Assembly: GCF_017161425.1 (NCBI RefSeq)
Contig: NZ_CP071057.1
Coordinates: forward strand, 1,550,001 to 1,614,000
Origin: Marinicauda algicola
Lineage (GTDB): Bacteria > Pseudomonadota > Alphaproteobacteria > Caulobacterales > Maricaulaceae
DNA: 64,000 bases
Direction: 5' to 3'
The notes beneath the pieces are model-generated. The model did not search any database. It was not told where the DNA came from and saw nothing but the letters and a program-made list of their open reading frames with translations. The position numbers and the translations under genes are program-made. The number at the start of each line of letters is the position of its first letter. Positions within the stretch are counted from its first letter, which is position 1. Below are positions 25,808-35,431 of this stretch, in pieces.

Positions 25808-26785
25808 ATGACGGCCACCCGGTCGTTTCTCATCGCCGCCGCCCTCCTGATCGTCGCCGTCGCCGCGGCGCTCGCCTACGTGTTCACACGCGGCGGCGAG
25901 GCCCCGCCGCCGCCGGCCGAGCCGCGGCCGGCCCGCGAGGGCGTGGTCGAGGAACCGGTCCTGGCGGTCGCCCCGCCCAGCTTCGACGTCGTGCGCGTCG
26001 ATCCGCGCGGAACCGCGGTCGTCGCCGGGCGCGGCATGCCGGGCGCGAGCGTCAGCCTCATCGCGGGCGAGCGCGAGATCGCCGAGGCCGAGATCGACGC
26101 GGCCGGCGAATGGGTGATGATCATCGAGGAACCCCTCCCCTCCGGATCGGTGGAGCTGAGCCTGCTGATGCGCACGCCCGCCGGCCAGGAGGTGCGCTCC
26201 GACCAGGTCGTGGTGGTTTCCGTGCCCGAGACGCGCGATGCGACGCCGCTGGTCGTGCTCGGCCGCCCGGGCGAGGCGAGCCGCGTGCTGCAGGGTCCGT
26301 TCGAGGGCGTGTCCATGGGCACCCTCACGCTGGAGACGGTCGATTACGACGAGGCCGGAGCCGTCATCTTCTCCGGCCGTGCCGAGCCGGGCGCGCGGGT
26401 GCGCATTCTCGCCGACGGCGAGATCGTCGGCAGGACGGTCGCCGATGCCGCCGGGCGCTGGACGGTCCAGGCGAGCGAGACCTTCGCGCCGGGGGTGTAC
26501 GACCTGCAGATCGACCAGCTCGACGAGGACGGGCGCGTCACCGCGGTGATCGTGCTGCCCTTCGAGCGGGTCTCGGCCGAGGCCCTGGCGATGGGCGGGG
26601 AGCGCGTCGTGGTCCAGCCGGGCAACTCGCTGTGGCGCATTGCGCGCCGGCTGTACGGGGAAGGCATCCAGTACACCGTGATCTACGAGGCCAACCGCGC
26701 CCAGATCCGCGATCCCGACCTGATCTATCCCGGCCAGGTCTTCGACGTGCCCCAGGACGGTGAGGACGGGGCCGACGAGGGCTGA
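25808..26785 (+). CDS. LysM domain protein with Ig-like repeats, membrane-anchored
   Basis: 325 residues from the ATG at 25808 (GAGGAGA upstream). One N-terminal membrane helix (FLIAAALLIVAVAAALAYVF) and a Pro-rich linker lead into two similar beta-sandwich segments (GTAVVAGRGMPGASVSLIA and GAVIFSGRAEPGARVRILAD), each followed by an AAGxW strand. The C-terminal LysM (GNSLWRIARRLYGEGIQYTVIYEANRAQI with DLIYPGQVFDVP) should bind peptidoglycan. It is likely a periplasmic cell-wall-associated protein; role unknown. Confidence 0.85.
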   Translation: MTATRSFLIAAALLIVAVAAALAYVFTRGGEAPPPPAEPRPAREGVVEEPVLAVAPPSFDVVRVDPRGTAVVAGRGMPGASVSLIAGEREIAEAEIDAAGEWVMIIEEPLPSGSVELSLLMRTPAGQEVRSDQVVVVSVPETRDATPLVVLGRPGEASRVLQGPFEGVSMGTLTLETVDYDEAGAVIFSGRAEPGARVRILADGEIVGRTVADAAGRWTVQASETFAPGVYDLQIDQLDEDGRVTAVIVLPFERVSAEALAMGGERVVVQPGNSLWRIARRLYGEGIQYTVIYEANRAQIRDPDLIYPGQVFDVPQDGEDGADEG

Positions 26786-26829
26786 GGCCGGGGTGGCGGC
26801 TCATGCGGTTACGTCCTAACTAAGCCGCC

Positions 26830-28698
26830 ATGCGCGGCATGAATTCCCCATCCGAAGGCGAAGGCCCGGCCCCCGAGGGCCGGCTTGGCGAGGCGGTCGC
26901 CCGGCTACTGAGGATTCTTGCCTCGCCGGAGATGGCGAAGTGGCGCGTGCGCATGGGCATCGCCTTCGCGCTCACCCTCGTGGCGAAGCTGTTCTCCGTC
27001 GCTGCGCCGGTCCTGTTCGGCGAAGGCGTCAACGTGCTCACGCGCGCCCTCGCGGCCGAGACCGCCTCCACCCTCGCCTTCTGGGCCTTCGGCGGGGCGT
27101 TCCTCGCCTACGGGCTCGCCCGTTTCGCCTCGACCGCCGCGCCGCAGCTTCGCGATGCGCTCTTCGCGCCGGTGTCCAACGACGCCCAGCGTCTCGTCGC
27201 GGTGCAGGGCTTCGCCCACGTACAGTCCCTGTCGCTGAGATACCACCAGATGAAGCGCACCGGCGCGGTCAACCGGATCATCGACCGCGGCGCGAACGCG
27301 GTCGACTTCCTGCTGCGCTTCCTGGTGTTCAACATCCTGCCGGCGCTCGTCGAGCTGGCGCTCGCGGCGACCGTCGCGGCGGTGCTCTACGGGCCGATCT
27401 TCGCGGTGATCATCGTGGTGGCCGTGCTGGCCTACGCGGTCGTGACCTGGGCGATGACGGAATGGCGCGTGAAGCTGCGCCGGCGCATGAACGAGGCCGA
27501 TACCGAGGTCAACGCCCGCGCCGTCGACACGCTGTCCAATTTCGAGACCGTGAAGGCCTTCGCCGCCGAGGAGCGCGAGGTCGCCCGCTTCGATGCCGCC
27601 AAGGCGCGCTATGCCGAGGCGGCCTCGGCGAGCCAGCAGAGCCTCGCCGGCCTCAACGCCGCCCAGGCCGCGATCATGAATGGCGGCCTGCTCGCCGTCG
27701 CGCTGATCGGCGGGGTCATGGCCGTGAGAGGGGAGCTCGAGCCCGGCGACATCGCGGCGCTCACCCTCATGCTGATGAATGTCTACCAGCCGCTCAACAT
27801 CCTCGGCTGGGCCTATCGCGAGATCAAGCAGGCCACGGTCGATCTCGAGCGCCTGTTCCAGACCCTGAGGCTGGAGGCCGAGGTCGCCGATGCCCCCGAT
27901 GCGCGCGATCTGAAGGTGTCCGGCGGGGCGGTGCGCTTCGAGGATGTCAGCTTCTCCCACGAGGGCCGCTCGCGCTCGGTCGAGCATGTCGATCTCGAGA
28001 TCGCGCCAGGCAGCTTCGTGGGCTTCTGCGGCCCCTCGGGGGCGGGCAAGTCGACGCTGCTGCGCCTGATCTTCCGCTTTTTCGATCCCGATACCGGCCG
28101 GGTGCTGATCGACGGCCAGGACATCGCGACGGTCAGCCAGCGCTCGCTGCGCGACGCGCTCGGCCTCGTCCCCCAGGAGGTCGTGCTGTTCAACGACACC
28201 CTGCGCGAGAACATCCTCTACGGCCGGCCCGAAGCCGACGAGGTCGCGCTGATGGATGCCGTGGAGCGCGCGAAGCTGAAGGAGTTCGTGGAGTCCCTGC
28301 CGGCCGGACTCGATACCCGCGTCGGCGAGCGTGGCCTCAGGCTGTCGGGCGGGGAAAAGCAGCGCGTCGGGGTGGCCCGCGCCATCCTGAAGGATCCGCC
28401 CATCCTGATCCTCGACGAGGCCACGAGCGCGCTCGATTCGCGTACCGAGGCCGAGGTCCAGGCGGCGCTCGCCGAAGCGGCGCGCGGCCGGACCACGATC
28501 GCGGTCGCGCACCGGCTGTCGACGATCGCCGGAGCCGACCGGATCCATGTGATGGAGGACGGCCGCATCGTCGAATCGGGCCGGCACGAGGCGCTGCTGG
28601 CGCGCGACGGGCTGTACGCCGCCATGTGGCGGCGCCAGGCGGAAAGCGCCGAGGCCGCAGCCGCGCCGCGCGCCGCCGCGAAGGCCGGGACGAGCTAA
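26830..28698 (+). CDS. Atm1-type ABC exporter
   Basis: 622 residues, a half-transporter with six membrane helices then a nucleotide-binding domain. The segment WRVKLRRRMNEADTEVNARAVDTLSNFETVKAF is characteristic of the Atm1/HMT group, and YREIKQATVDLERLFQTL follows. The ATPase has Walker A GPSGAGKST, Q-loop PQEVVLFNDT, signature LSGGEKQRVGVARAI, Walker B ILILDEATSALD and the H-loop VAHRLST. Relatives export glutathione-bound metals or iron-sulfur precursors. Either the ATG at 26830 or that at 26839 may be used; neither has a strong ribosome site. Confidence 0.9.
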   Translation: MRGMNSPSEGEGPAPEGRLGEAVARLLRILASPEMAKWRVRMGIAFALTLVAKLFSVAAPVLFGEGVNVLTRALAAETASTLAFWAFGGAFLAYGLARFASTAAPQLRDALFAPVSNDAQRLVAVQGFAHVQSLSLRYHQMKRTGAVNRIIDRGANAVDFLLRFLVFNILPALVELALAATVAAVLYGPIFAVIIVVAVLAYAVVTWAMTEWRVKLRRRMNEADTEVNARAVDTLSNFETVKAFAAEEREVARFDAAKARYAEAASASQQSLAGLNAAQAAIMNGGLLAVALIGGVMAVRGELEPGDIAALTLMLMNVYQPLNILGWAYREIKQATVDLERLFQTLRLEAEVADAPDARDLKVSGGAVRFEDVSFSHEGRSRSVEHVDLEIAPGSFVGFCGPSGAGKSTLLRLIFRFFDPDTGRVLIDGQDIATVSQRSLRDALGLVPQEVVLFNDTLRENILYGRPEADEVALMDAVERAKLKEFVESLPAGLDTRVGERGLRLSGGEKQRVGVARAILKDPPILILDEATSALDSRTEAEVQAALAEAARGRTTIAVAHRLSTIAGADRIHVMEDGRIVESGRHEALLARDGLYAAMWRRQAESAEAAAAPRAAAKAGTS

Positions 28699-28819
28699 CT
28701 TGCGATACAAAAAAGAATATCTCCATTCAGACTTTGTAAGGAGTTCACGGACAGCCTCCCGCGCGATTGACATCCGCGCCGGCCCGCCGTCAGGCTGCGC
28801 GGCACCTGGGGAGGGGAAA

Positions 28820-29256
28820 ATGGGCCGTACACTCGAGGTCATGAACGGGCGCATCGTGTCGCGCCGGGTCGGCAGCGTCGACTGGCAGGACGCGATGGAA
28901 TCCTTCGGGATGTATTCCGCCCTGATCGAGGATACCGGCGCGAGCCAGCTCCTGATGAACATGTCGGAGGCCGAGGTGACGATTCCCGGCGGCGATGCGC
29001 GCGACCTGGCGGGCATGTTCCTGCGTTCCACTCCCGACCGGCTCGTTGTCGCCGTTATCAAGCCGGCCAACGAAAGCGGCTCGCGCTTCATCGAGGCGTT
29101 CTTCGACGTGATCCGCGGTGCGGGGCGCAAGATCGCCACGGTGGCGAGCGAAGAGGAAGCGGACGCCTTCTTCGCCGCCCAGACCGGCAGGGCCTCGTCC
29201 GCCAGGCCCCCGGCCTGCTCTCCGCCCTGTTCGGCCGTTTCGCGCGAAAGACGTAG
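28820..29256 (+). CDS. STAS/SpoIIAA-like protein, apparent 3' frameshift
   Basis: An excellent GGGGAGGGGAAA ribosome site precedes the ATG at 28820. About 120 residues form a plausible STAS-like domain (GRIVSRRVGSVDWQDAMESFGMYS at the start, ending RKIATVASEEEADAFF). As sequenced, the frame then runs on into Pro/Arg/Ser-rich sequence and overlaps the whole DoxX gene to 29779. One extra C in the C5 run at 29207-29211 would instead give PPGLLSALFGRFARKT and a stop at 29254-29256. I give the coordinates of that shorter form. Function unknown. Confidence 0.55.
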
Positions 29257-29339
29257 GCTCCCTTCACACCCTCGCGAGGCCTCTTTTCTCCCCGGACCGG
29301 CAGGCGCATCATCGCTCCGGGCAAAACGGGGAGACTTCC

Positions 29340-29744
29340 ATGACGAATCTCACGCTCTCGCTCTTCATCCTGCGCGTCACGCTCGCGGCCTTCTTCGCGG
29401 TATGGGCGCTGGAGAAGTTCCTCGAGCCGGAAAGCACGATCGCGATCTTCGATCATTTCTACGGGATTGGCGGTCTGCCCGAATGGGGCAGCTACGCCAT
29501 CGGCGCCGTACAGGCCGTGCTGATCCTCGCCTTCCTGCTCTGGGCGAAATTCAGGACGGTCAGCGTCGGCCTTCTGCTGCTGATGCACGCCGGCTCCACG
29601 CTGTCGACCTGGCAGCAGCTGATCAACCCGTACGAGGGGCCGAACCACCTGTTCTGGGCCGCGGTCCCGACGCTCGGCGCGCTGATCGCACTGTTCCTGC
29701 TGCGCCGCGAGGACCGGCTGTGGATGATCGGCGCGAGCAAATAG
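29340..29744 (+). CDS. DoxX-like membrane protein
   Basis: 134 residues with GGGGAG before the ATG. Four hydrophobic helices are seen, with LRVTLAAFFAVWALEKFLEPE in the first and VQAVLILAFLLWAKF, VGLLLLMHAGSTLSTWQQL and LFWAAVPTLGALIALFLL after it. The short Trp/Glu-rich N-terminal block fits the DoxX/DoxD superfamily, which is linked to quinone-associated or redox membrane functions in some species. The role here is unknown. Confidence 0.7.
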   Translation: MTNLTLSLFILRVTLAAFFAVWALEKFLEPESTIAIFDHFYGIGGLPEWGSYAIGAVQAVLILAFLLWAKFRTVSVGLLLLMHAGSTLSTWQQLINPYEGPNHLFWAAVPTLGALIALFLLRREDRLWMIGASK

Positions 29745-29908
29745 CAGCTCTGCCGCAAGCCTGCCGGAATCGGCTATAGAATGGAGCGCGAGTGCCCGCC
29801 GTCAGATCTGGCGGGCGCGGGCGTTCTGGAGGGCTCTACCCTGTCCATTCTCGGTTCCAGGCCGGGCGCGGTCGCGCTGCGGCCTTTCGCGTCTTGGAGA
29901 CTGCACGC

Positions 29909-31438
29909 ATGAAGCCTTTCTCGCGGCGCACCCTCATCGCCGGCGGGCTCGGTGCGCTCGCCGCCGGCGCGCTGACGCCGGCCTTCGCGCGGGCACAGGG
30001 CACCGCCGAGCGCTTCTCGCACGACGACGTTCTCGAGCAGGCGCGCGCCCTGTCGCAGCAGCCCTTCACTGCGCCGCCGCCGCTGCCCGAGGCCCTGCGC
30101 GCGCTCGACTACGAGACCTACCGCGCCATCCGCTTCCGGCGCGAGGCGGCCGTGTGGGCCCATTCGGGGTCGAAATTCTCCGTGCAGATGTTCGCGCCGG
30201 GCTCGCTCTACGGCGATCCGGTCGACGTCCTGCTCGTCGAGAGCGGGCGCGCCCGGCCGGTGGAGATCTCCGCCGACGCCTTCGAGACGCCGACACCGGC
30301 GATCGGGGAGCTGCTCGCCGAGGTCAGCCGGCTCGCCGGCTTCCGCCTGCACTACCCGATCAACACGCCCGGCTATGCCGACGAGTTCGTGGTGTTCCAG
30401 GGCGCGAGCTATTTCCGCGCCGTGAGCCGGGGCCAGACCTATGGCCTGTCGGCGCGCGGGCTCGCCATCGACACCGCGGAGCCGGGCGGGGAGGAATTCC
30501 CGATCTTCCGCCGCTTCTGGATCGAGCGCCCCTCGCCCCGCATGGACGCCATCGTCGTGCACGCCCTCCTGGACAGCCGGCGCGTGACCGGAGCCTACCG
30601 CTTCGGCATCTATCCCGGCGCGCCGACCGTGATGGATGTCTCCGCCACGCTCTTCCCTCGCGAGCGCCTGTCCCATGTCGGCCTGGGGTGCCTGACCTCG
30701 ATGTACATGCACGGGCCGGTCGATCCGCCCGAAGCGCCCGACTTCCGCCCGCGCGTTCACGATTCCATGGGCCTTGCGGTGCAGACCGGGACGGGCGAGC
30801 GGCTGTGGCGGCCGCTGTCCAACCCGCGCACGCTGCAGGTCAGCGCCTTCCTCGACCGCAACCCGAGGGGTTTCGGCCTGGCCCAGCGCCCGCGCGCCTT
30901 CGATGACTACCAGGATCTCGAGGCCCGCTACGACACACGGCCCTCGGCCTGGGTCAGCCCGCAGGGCGACTGGGGCGCCGGCCATGTCCAGCTCGTCGAG
31001 ATTCCGTCCGATTTCGAGGGCAACGACAATATCGTCGCCTACTGGCGTCCCGAGGGCGGCCTGCAGGCGGGCGAACCTCACGCCTTCGCCTACCGGCTGT
31101 CCTGGCCGGACGACCTCGTTCCGGCGGGAAGGCTTGGTCAGGTCGCTCGCAGCGCGTTCGGCCGCCGCCTGACCGACAACAGGCCGCAGATGGTCGTCGA
31201 CTGGACGAACCCGGCCGGTGCGCGCATCGAGGACATCAGCGTCGAGGCCTCGGTCTCGGCCGGCCTCCTCCTGGGACGCACCGTGGCGCCGAACCCGGTC
31301 ACCGGCGGCTATCGCGCCTATCTCACCTTCGATCCGCAGAACGCCAGTCTCTTGGAGATGCGCCTGCGCCCCTTCGCCTCGGGAGCCCCGATCGGTGAAA
31401 CCTGGCTCTATCGCTGGACGCGCGGCAGTGACCGCTGA
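29909..31438 (+). CDS. opgG: Periplasmic glucan biosynthesis protein OpgG/OpgD, Tat-exported
   Basis: 509 residues. The twin-arginine signal SRRTLIAGGLGALAAGAL is at residues 5-22. The OpgG core follows: LDYETYRAIRFRREAAVW, FSVQMFAPGSLYGDPVDV, FRLHYPINTP, EFVVFQGASYFRAVSRGQTYGLSARGLAIDTA, then GIYPGAPTVMDVSATLFPR, LTSMYMHGP and DWGAGHVQLVEIP. It modifies or branches beta-glucans made by OpgH in the periplasm, used for osmoadaptation. E. coli OpgD, not OpgG, uses Tat, so this protein combines the two names. It overlaps opgH by 11 bases. Confidence 0.93.
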   Translation: MKPFSRRTLIAGGLGALAAGALTPAFARAQGTAERFSHDDVLEQARALSQQPFTAPPPLPEALRALDYETYRAIRFRREAAVWAHSGSKFSVQMFAPGSLYGDPVDVLLVESGRARPVEISADAFETPTPAIGELLAEVSRLAGFRLHYPINTPGYADEFVVFQGASYFRAVSRGQTYGLSARGLAIDTAEPGGEEFPIFRRFWIERPSPRMDAIVVHALLDSRRVTGAYRFGIYPGAPTVMDVSATLFPRERLSHVGLGCLTSMYMHGPVDPPEAPDFRPRVHDSMGLAVQTGTGERLWRPLSNPRTLQVSAFLDRNPRGFGLAQRPRAFDDYQDLEARYDTRPSAWVSPQGDWGAGHVQLVEIPSDFEGNDNIVAYWRPEGGLQAGEPHAFAYRLSWPDDLVPAGRLGQVARSAFGRRLTDNRPQMVVDWTNPAGARIEDISVEASVSAGLLLGRTVAPNPVTGGYRAYLTFDPQNASLLEMRLRPFASGAPIGETWLYRWTRGSDR

Positions 31439-33533
31439 GCGCGCCCTGCCGCCGGAATCCCCGCTGGCCATGCCGCGCGCGCGCGTGCACGCACCGCGCC
31501 GGCGTGCCCGCCCGATGCGGCTCGACCGGCGCATCGAGCACTACCTTTCCCGCTTCGCGCTCGCCGCCGTGACGGTGCTCGTCACCGGCTTCGGCGTGCG
31601 CGAGATGTACGAGGTGATGAATGTCGGCGGCGGGCTCACCGTGCTGCAGTGGGTCTTCCTCGTCCTGTTCGCGATCAGCTTCGGCTGGGTCGGCTTTGCC
31701 GCCGCGCAGTCCGTGCTCGGTTTCCCCGGCGCGGTGCTGAAGCCGCGCCGCCAGCACCGCGTCGCCGAGGCGCCGGCACGGACCGCCATCCTCATCCCGG
31801 TCTACAACGAGGAGCCCACCCGCATCGCCGCGGCGGTCGAGGCGATGGCAGGCGACCTCGCCGAGGCCGCTCCGGGCCGCTTCGCGGTCTTCCTGCTCTC
31901 CGACACCAACCGGCCGGAGGCCTGGATCGAGGAGGAGGCCGTCTTCTCGCGCCTGATCGCGTCCGCGCCCGGGAGCTGCCCGGTCCATTACCGGCGCCGC
32001 ACGACCAATCACGAACGCAAGGCGGGCAATATCGCGGACTGGGTGGAGCGCTGGGGCGCGGCCTGGGAAGCGATGCTGGTGCTGGACGCGGACTCCATCA
32101 TGGGCGCGGACACCATCCTCCAGCTCGCCCGGCGCATGGAAGGCGATCCCGGCCTCGGCCTTCTCCAGACCATTCCGCGCATCGTGCGGGCGAAGACCCT
32201 GTTCGGCCGGCTGCAGCAATTCGCCAATCGCTGCTACGGCCCGGTCTTCGCCGCCGGGCTCGCCTTCTGGCACGGACGCGAGGCCAATTACTGGGGACAC
32301 AACGCGATCCTGCGCACCCGCGCCTTCGCCGAGGCGGCCAAGCTGCCCGTCCTCTCCGGCAAGCCCCCCTTCGGCGGGCCCGTCATGAGCCACGACTTCA
32401 TCGAGGCCGCGCTGATGCGGCGCGCCGGCTGGAGGGTGGAGCTCGCGACCGACCTGACGACCTCGTTCGAGGAAGCCCCGCCCGCGCTCTCCGACGTCAT
32501 CGTGCGCGACCGGCGCTGGTGCCAGGGCAATCTGCAGCATGCCCGCTTCCTGCCCGCCCGCGGACTGACGCTGGTCAGCCGCATGCACCTCGCCATGGGC
32601 ATCATGAGCTATGCGAGCGCGCTGTTCTGGCTCGCCCTGATCGTCACCGGTCTGGTTCTCGCCGTGCAGGCGGGGCTGACCGAGCCGGACTACTTCGCAG
32701 AGCCGGGCCTGTTCCCGACCTGGCCGGTCTTCGACGCGGAGCGAGCGATCCGGCTCTTCGTCATCGCCATGCTGGTGGTCGTGACCCCGAAGCTGCTCGG
32801 CTGGCTCTCGGTCATGCTGCGACCGAAGCGGCTGATGGAATACGGCGGGCCGCTCGCCTTCACCCTGTCGGTGCTGATCGAGGCGCTGCTGTCCGCGCTC
32901 TACGCCCCGGTGATGATGCTCGCCCAGGCCAACATCATCCTCGACATCGTGCTCGGCCGCGATGCCGGCTGGCGCCCGCAGCGCCGCGAGGACGGGGCGA
33001 TCGCGTTCGCCGGGGCGCTCAGGGCCCATGCCTGGCACTTCATCTTCGGGCTGGTGCTGGCCGCGGTGACCGCACTGATCAATATCGGGCTGTTCTTCTG
33101 GACCCTGCCGGTGACGGCCGGCCTGGTGCTTGCCCCGCTCCTGTCCTGGACCAGCGGCATGCGCTCGATCGGGCTCGCCCTGCGCCGCGTCGCCATCCTG
33201 CGCACGCCGGAGGAGCGCAAGGGCGGCGAGCCGGCGATCGCGGCGATGGAGGCCCGGCTCGCGCACTGGCGCGAGCCCCGCCCTGCCGGCGATATCGAGG
33301 CGCTGGTCGCCGACGAGGCCCTGCTCGCCTTCCACCTCGCCCAGCTTCCGCCGCTCCCGGCGGGCGGGTTCGACGAAGCGGAAGTGCTTGCGGGTGAAAA
33401 GCTAAAGCGCTCGACGAGCCTTGCCGCGGCGACAGGCTGGCTCACGCCGGCCGAGCGGATGGCGGTGCTGAAGTCTCCCGCGCTGTTGAAGCGGGCGAAG
33501 GCGCTGGCGGGCGGGAAACAGGCGCCCGGATGA
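31428..33533 (+). CDS. opgH: Glucan glucosyltransferase OpgH
   Basis: 701 residues if the GTG at 31428, inside the opgG end, is the start; an ATG at 31470 is the alternative. LPPESPLAMP near the N-terminus resembles the start of other OpgH proteins, which supports the longer form. The GT2 catalytic domain shows ILIPVYNEEPTRI, LVLDADSIMG (DxD), the acceptor TED-like region SHDFIEAALMRRAGWR, and the QRRWCQGNLQH-like RDRRWCQGNLQH block, flanked by about eight membrane helices. It polymerises UDP-glucose into the glucan backbone. It is shorter than the 847-residue E. coli protein, mainly at the N-terminus. Confidence 0.92.
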   Translation: MTAERALPPESPLAMPRARVHAPRRRARPMRLDRRIEHYLSRFALAAVTVLVTGFGVREMYEVMNVGGGLTVLQWVFLVLFAISFGWVGFAAAQSVLGFPGAVLKPRRQHRVAEAPARTAILIPVYNEEPTRIAAAVEAMAGDLAEAAPGRFAVFLLSDTNRPEAWIEEEAVFSRLIASAPGSCPVHYRRRTTNHERKAGNIADWVERWGAAWEAMLVLDADSIMGADTILQLARRMEGDPGLGLLQTIPRIVRAKTLFGRLQQFANRCYGPVFAAGLAFWHGREANYWGHNAILRTRAFAEAAKLPVLSGKPPFGGPVMSHDFIEAALMRRAGWRVELATDLTTSFEEAPPALSDVIVRDRRWCQGNLQHARFLPARGLTLVSRMHLAMGIMSYASALFWLALIVTGLVLAVQAGLTEPDYFAEPGLFPTWPVFDAERAIRLFVIAMLVVVTPKLLGWLSVMLRPKRLMEYGGPLAFTLSVLIEALLSALYAPVMMLAQANIILDIVLGRDAGWRPQRREDGAIAFAGALRAHAWHFIFGLVLAAVTALINIGLFFWTLPVTAGLVLAPLLSWTSGMRSIGLALRRVAILRTPEERKGGEPAIAAMEARLAHWREPRPAGDIEALVADEALLAFHLAQLPPLPAGGFDEAEVLAGEKLKRSTSLAAATGWLTPAERMAVLKSPALLKRAKALAGGKQAPG

Positions 33534-33567
33534 GACTATCGGGCGTTACCCGCCCGCTACCCGCCCG

Positions 33568-34089
33568 CTACTCGGCCGCGACCTGGCTACGCATCTTCAT
33601 CATCTTCTGCACCTTCTTCACCGCGCGCTCGCGCTTCAGGCGGGAGAGGTAATCGATGAAGACGATGCCCTCGAGATGGTCCATCTCGTGCTGGATGCAG
33701 ACCGCGAACAGGTCCTCGGCGATCTCCTCCTTCGCGTTGCCGTCATAGTCGAGATACTCGACCTTGCAGCGCGCCGGGCGTTCGACCTCGTCGAACACGT
33801 CCGGGACGGAGAGGCAGCCCTCGGTATAGGGCTTCTTTTCCTCGCACAGCGGGGTGATCACCGGATTGACGAAGACGCGCGGCGCGTTGCGCTGCTCGGA
33901 CAGGTCCATGACGATGACGCGCTTGTCCACGCCGACCTGGATGGCGGCGAGCCCGATGCCTTCGGCGGCGTACATGGTCTCGATCATGTCGTCGATCAGC
34001 GCGCGCAGATCGTCGTCCACCCGTTCGACGGGCTTGGAGACCTGCTTCAGGCGCGGGTCGGGAACAGTGATGATGTCGCGTACGGCCAT
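33568..34089 (-). CDS. def: Peptide deformylase
   Basis: 173 residues from the ATG at 34089. All three motifs are intact: [11 protein letters not shown] (motif 1), TEGCLSVP with the metal cysteine (motif 2) and QHEMDHLEG with the two histidines and catalytic Glu (motif 3). It removes formyl groups from nascent proteins. The C-terminus is basic ([17 protein letters not shown]), probably for ribosome binding. No fmt gene is adjacent, unlike in many bacteria. Confidence 0.97.
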   Translation of the reverse strand: MAVRDIITVPDPRLKQVSKPVERVDDDLRALIDDMIETMYAAEGIGLAAIQVGVDKRVIVMDLSEQRNAPRVFVNPVITPLCEEKKPYTEGCLSVPDVFDEVERPARCKVEYLDYDGNAKEEIAEDLFAVCIQHEMDHLEGIVFIDYLSRLKRERAVKKVQKMMKMRSQVAAE

Positions 34090-34201
34090 GGCCCTGAAAT
34101 AAGCGCGTGCCCGGTTTCGATCAAGTGAACACGCCACGCCCGGGCGCGAGCGGCAAGGCGCTTGCATCCATCCCGTTCAGGGACAGGAACGGACCGGCCT
34201 C

Positions 34202-35332
34202 ATGCGCTATTTCGACCTCGACATTCACGACCTCGGCGAACGCGACCTCGCCGCGTGGCGCGCCTTCGCGGCGCCGGGGGGGCGGCTGTCGAGCCCGTAT
34301 CTGCTGCCCGAGTTCGCGCAGGCCGTCGCGCAGGCCCGCGAGGATGTGCGTGTCCTCGTCGCCGAGGAGAACGGCGCGCCGTGCGCCTTCTTCGCCTATC
34401 ATGCCGGCCCGGTCGCGCGCCCCGTGGGTGCGCCGATGTCGGACTATCAGGGCGTCGTGGCCCGAAGCGGGACAGCGATCGAGCCGGACGCCCTGCTGAC
34501 CGCCATGAAGGCCGGCGCGCTCGTCTACGAGAACTGGGCAGGCACGCCCGCCCCCGGCCGGGTGCGCCAGCGCGAGGGCTCCGTCATCATCGATCTCGAA
34601 GGCGGCGTACAGGAGTGGCTCCAGCGCCGCCACGCCCTGCACCGGAACCATTTCAGGAAGATCGCGCAGCGCGCGAGGCGGGCCGAGCGCGAGTATGGTC
34701 CCGCGCGCATCGTGATCGGCGACGCGGCCGGCGCCCACTTCGAGATGCTGAAGGCCTGGAAGGCGGCGCAGTACCGCGAGACGGGCAAGCTCGACCTGTT
34801 CGCGATCCCCTGGGTCGCGACCGTGCTCGCCGGCCTGGCCGCACGCCGCTTCGGCCCGCTGCGCGGACTGACCAGCGCGCTCTACTACGGCGACCGGCTC
34901 GCGGCGGTGGAATTCGGTCTCGCCGCGGGCGGGGTCTATCATTCCTGGTTCCCCGCCTACGACCCGGCCTTCGCGCCGGTCTCGCCGGGGCTGCAGCTGC
35001 TCCACGGATTGGTCGAGGCCGCACCGCGCCTGTCCATCTCCCGGATCGATCTCGGCAAGGGCGAAAGTCATTACAAGAAGTACTATGGCGACTACGAGGT
35101 GCCGTTGAGCCAGGGCCGCGTGCTCGCAAGCTCCCTCGCCGCGGCCGGGATCGCCGGCTGGGATTTCGCCGAATCGATCGCGGCGCGCCTGCCGCGCCCG
35201 CTCGCCGACGCGCCTGCCCGCCTGCGGCGGCGCTGGGCGCAGACCAGCGCCTTCGAACCCGACCTGCGCCGCCGGCTCATGCTGATGCGCCAAGCCGTCG
35301 GGGACCAGCTCGGCGCGACCCGGCGCGCCTGA
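34202..35332 (+). CDS. CelD/BcsL-type GNAT acetyltransferase
   Basis: 376 residues. The central HRNHFRKIAQRARRAEREYGPARIVI and the late ALYYGDRLAAVEFGLAAGGVYHSWFPAYDPAFAPVSPGLQLLHGLVEAA, with DLGKGESHYKKYYGD, match the GNAT domain first noticed in cellulose-synthesis CelD proteins. In Alphaproteobacteria such proteins often serve exopolysaccharide or capsule modification. No polysaccharide cluster adjoins it, so the acceptor is unknown. Confidence 0.85.
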   Translation: MRYFDLDIHDLGERDLAAWRAFAAPGGRLSSPYLLPEFAQAVAQAREDVRVLVAEENGAPCAFFAYHAGPVARPVGAPMSDYQGVVARSGTAIEPDALLTAMKAGALVYENWAGTPAPGRVRQREGSVIIDLEGGVQEWLQRRHALHRNHFRKIAQRARRAEREYGPARIVIGDAAGAHFEMLKAWKAAQYRETGKLDLFAIPWVATVLAGLAARRFGPLRGLTSALYYGDRLAAVEFGLAAGGVYHSWFPAYDPAFAPVSPGLQLLHGLVEAAPRLSISRIDLGKGESHYKKYYGDYEVPLSQGRVLASSLAAAGIAGWDFAESIAARLPRPLADAPARLRRRWAQTSAFEPDLRRRLMLMRQAVGDQLGATRRA

Positions 35333-35431
35333 GACCTCGGCACGCGTCAATTCCTTGTGAGCGGGCTTTTCAGGCTCGCCTCGCGCCCTATTCTCGGGAC
35401 CGATTCACATCGGTTTTCCCGGAGACTGCCC

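Noticed and set aside
26905-29139. A long minus-strand frame opposite the Atm1-type exporter
   Set aside because: Shadow of a gene with complete ABC motifs; no ribosome site or domain in the antisense.
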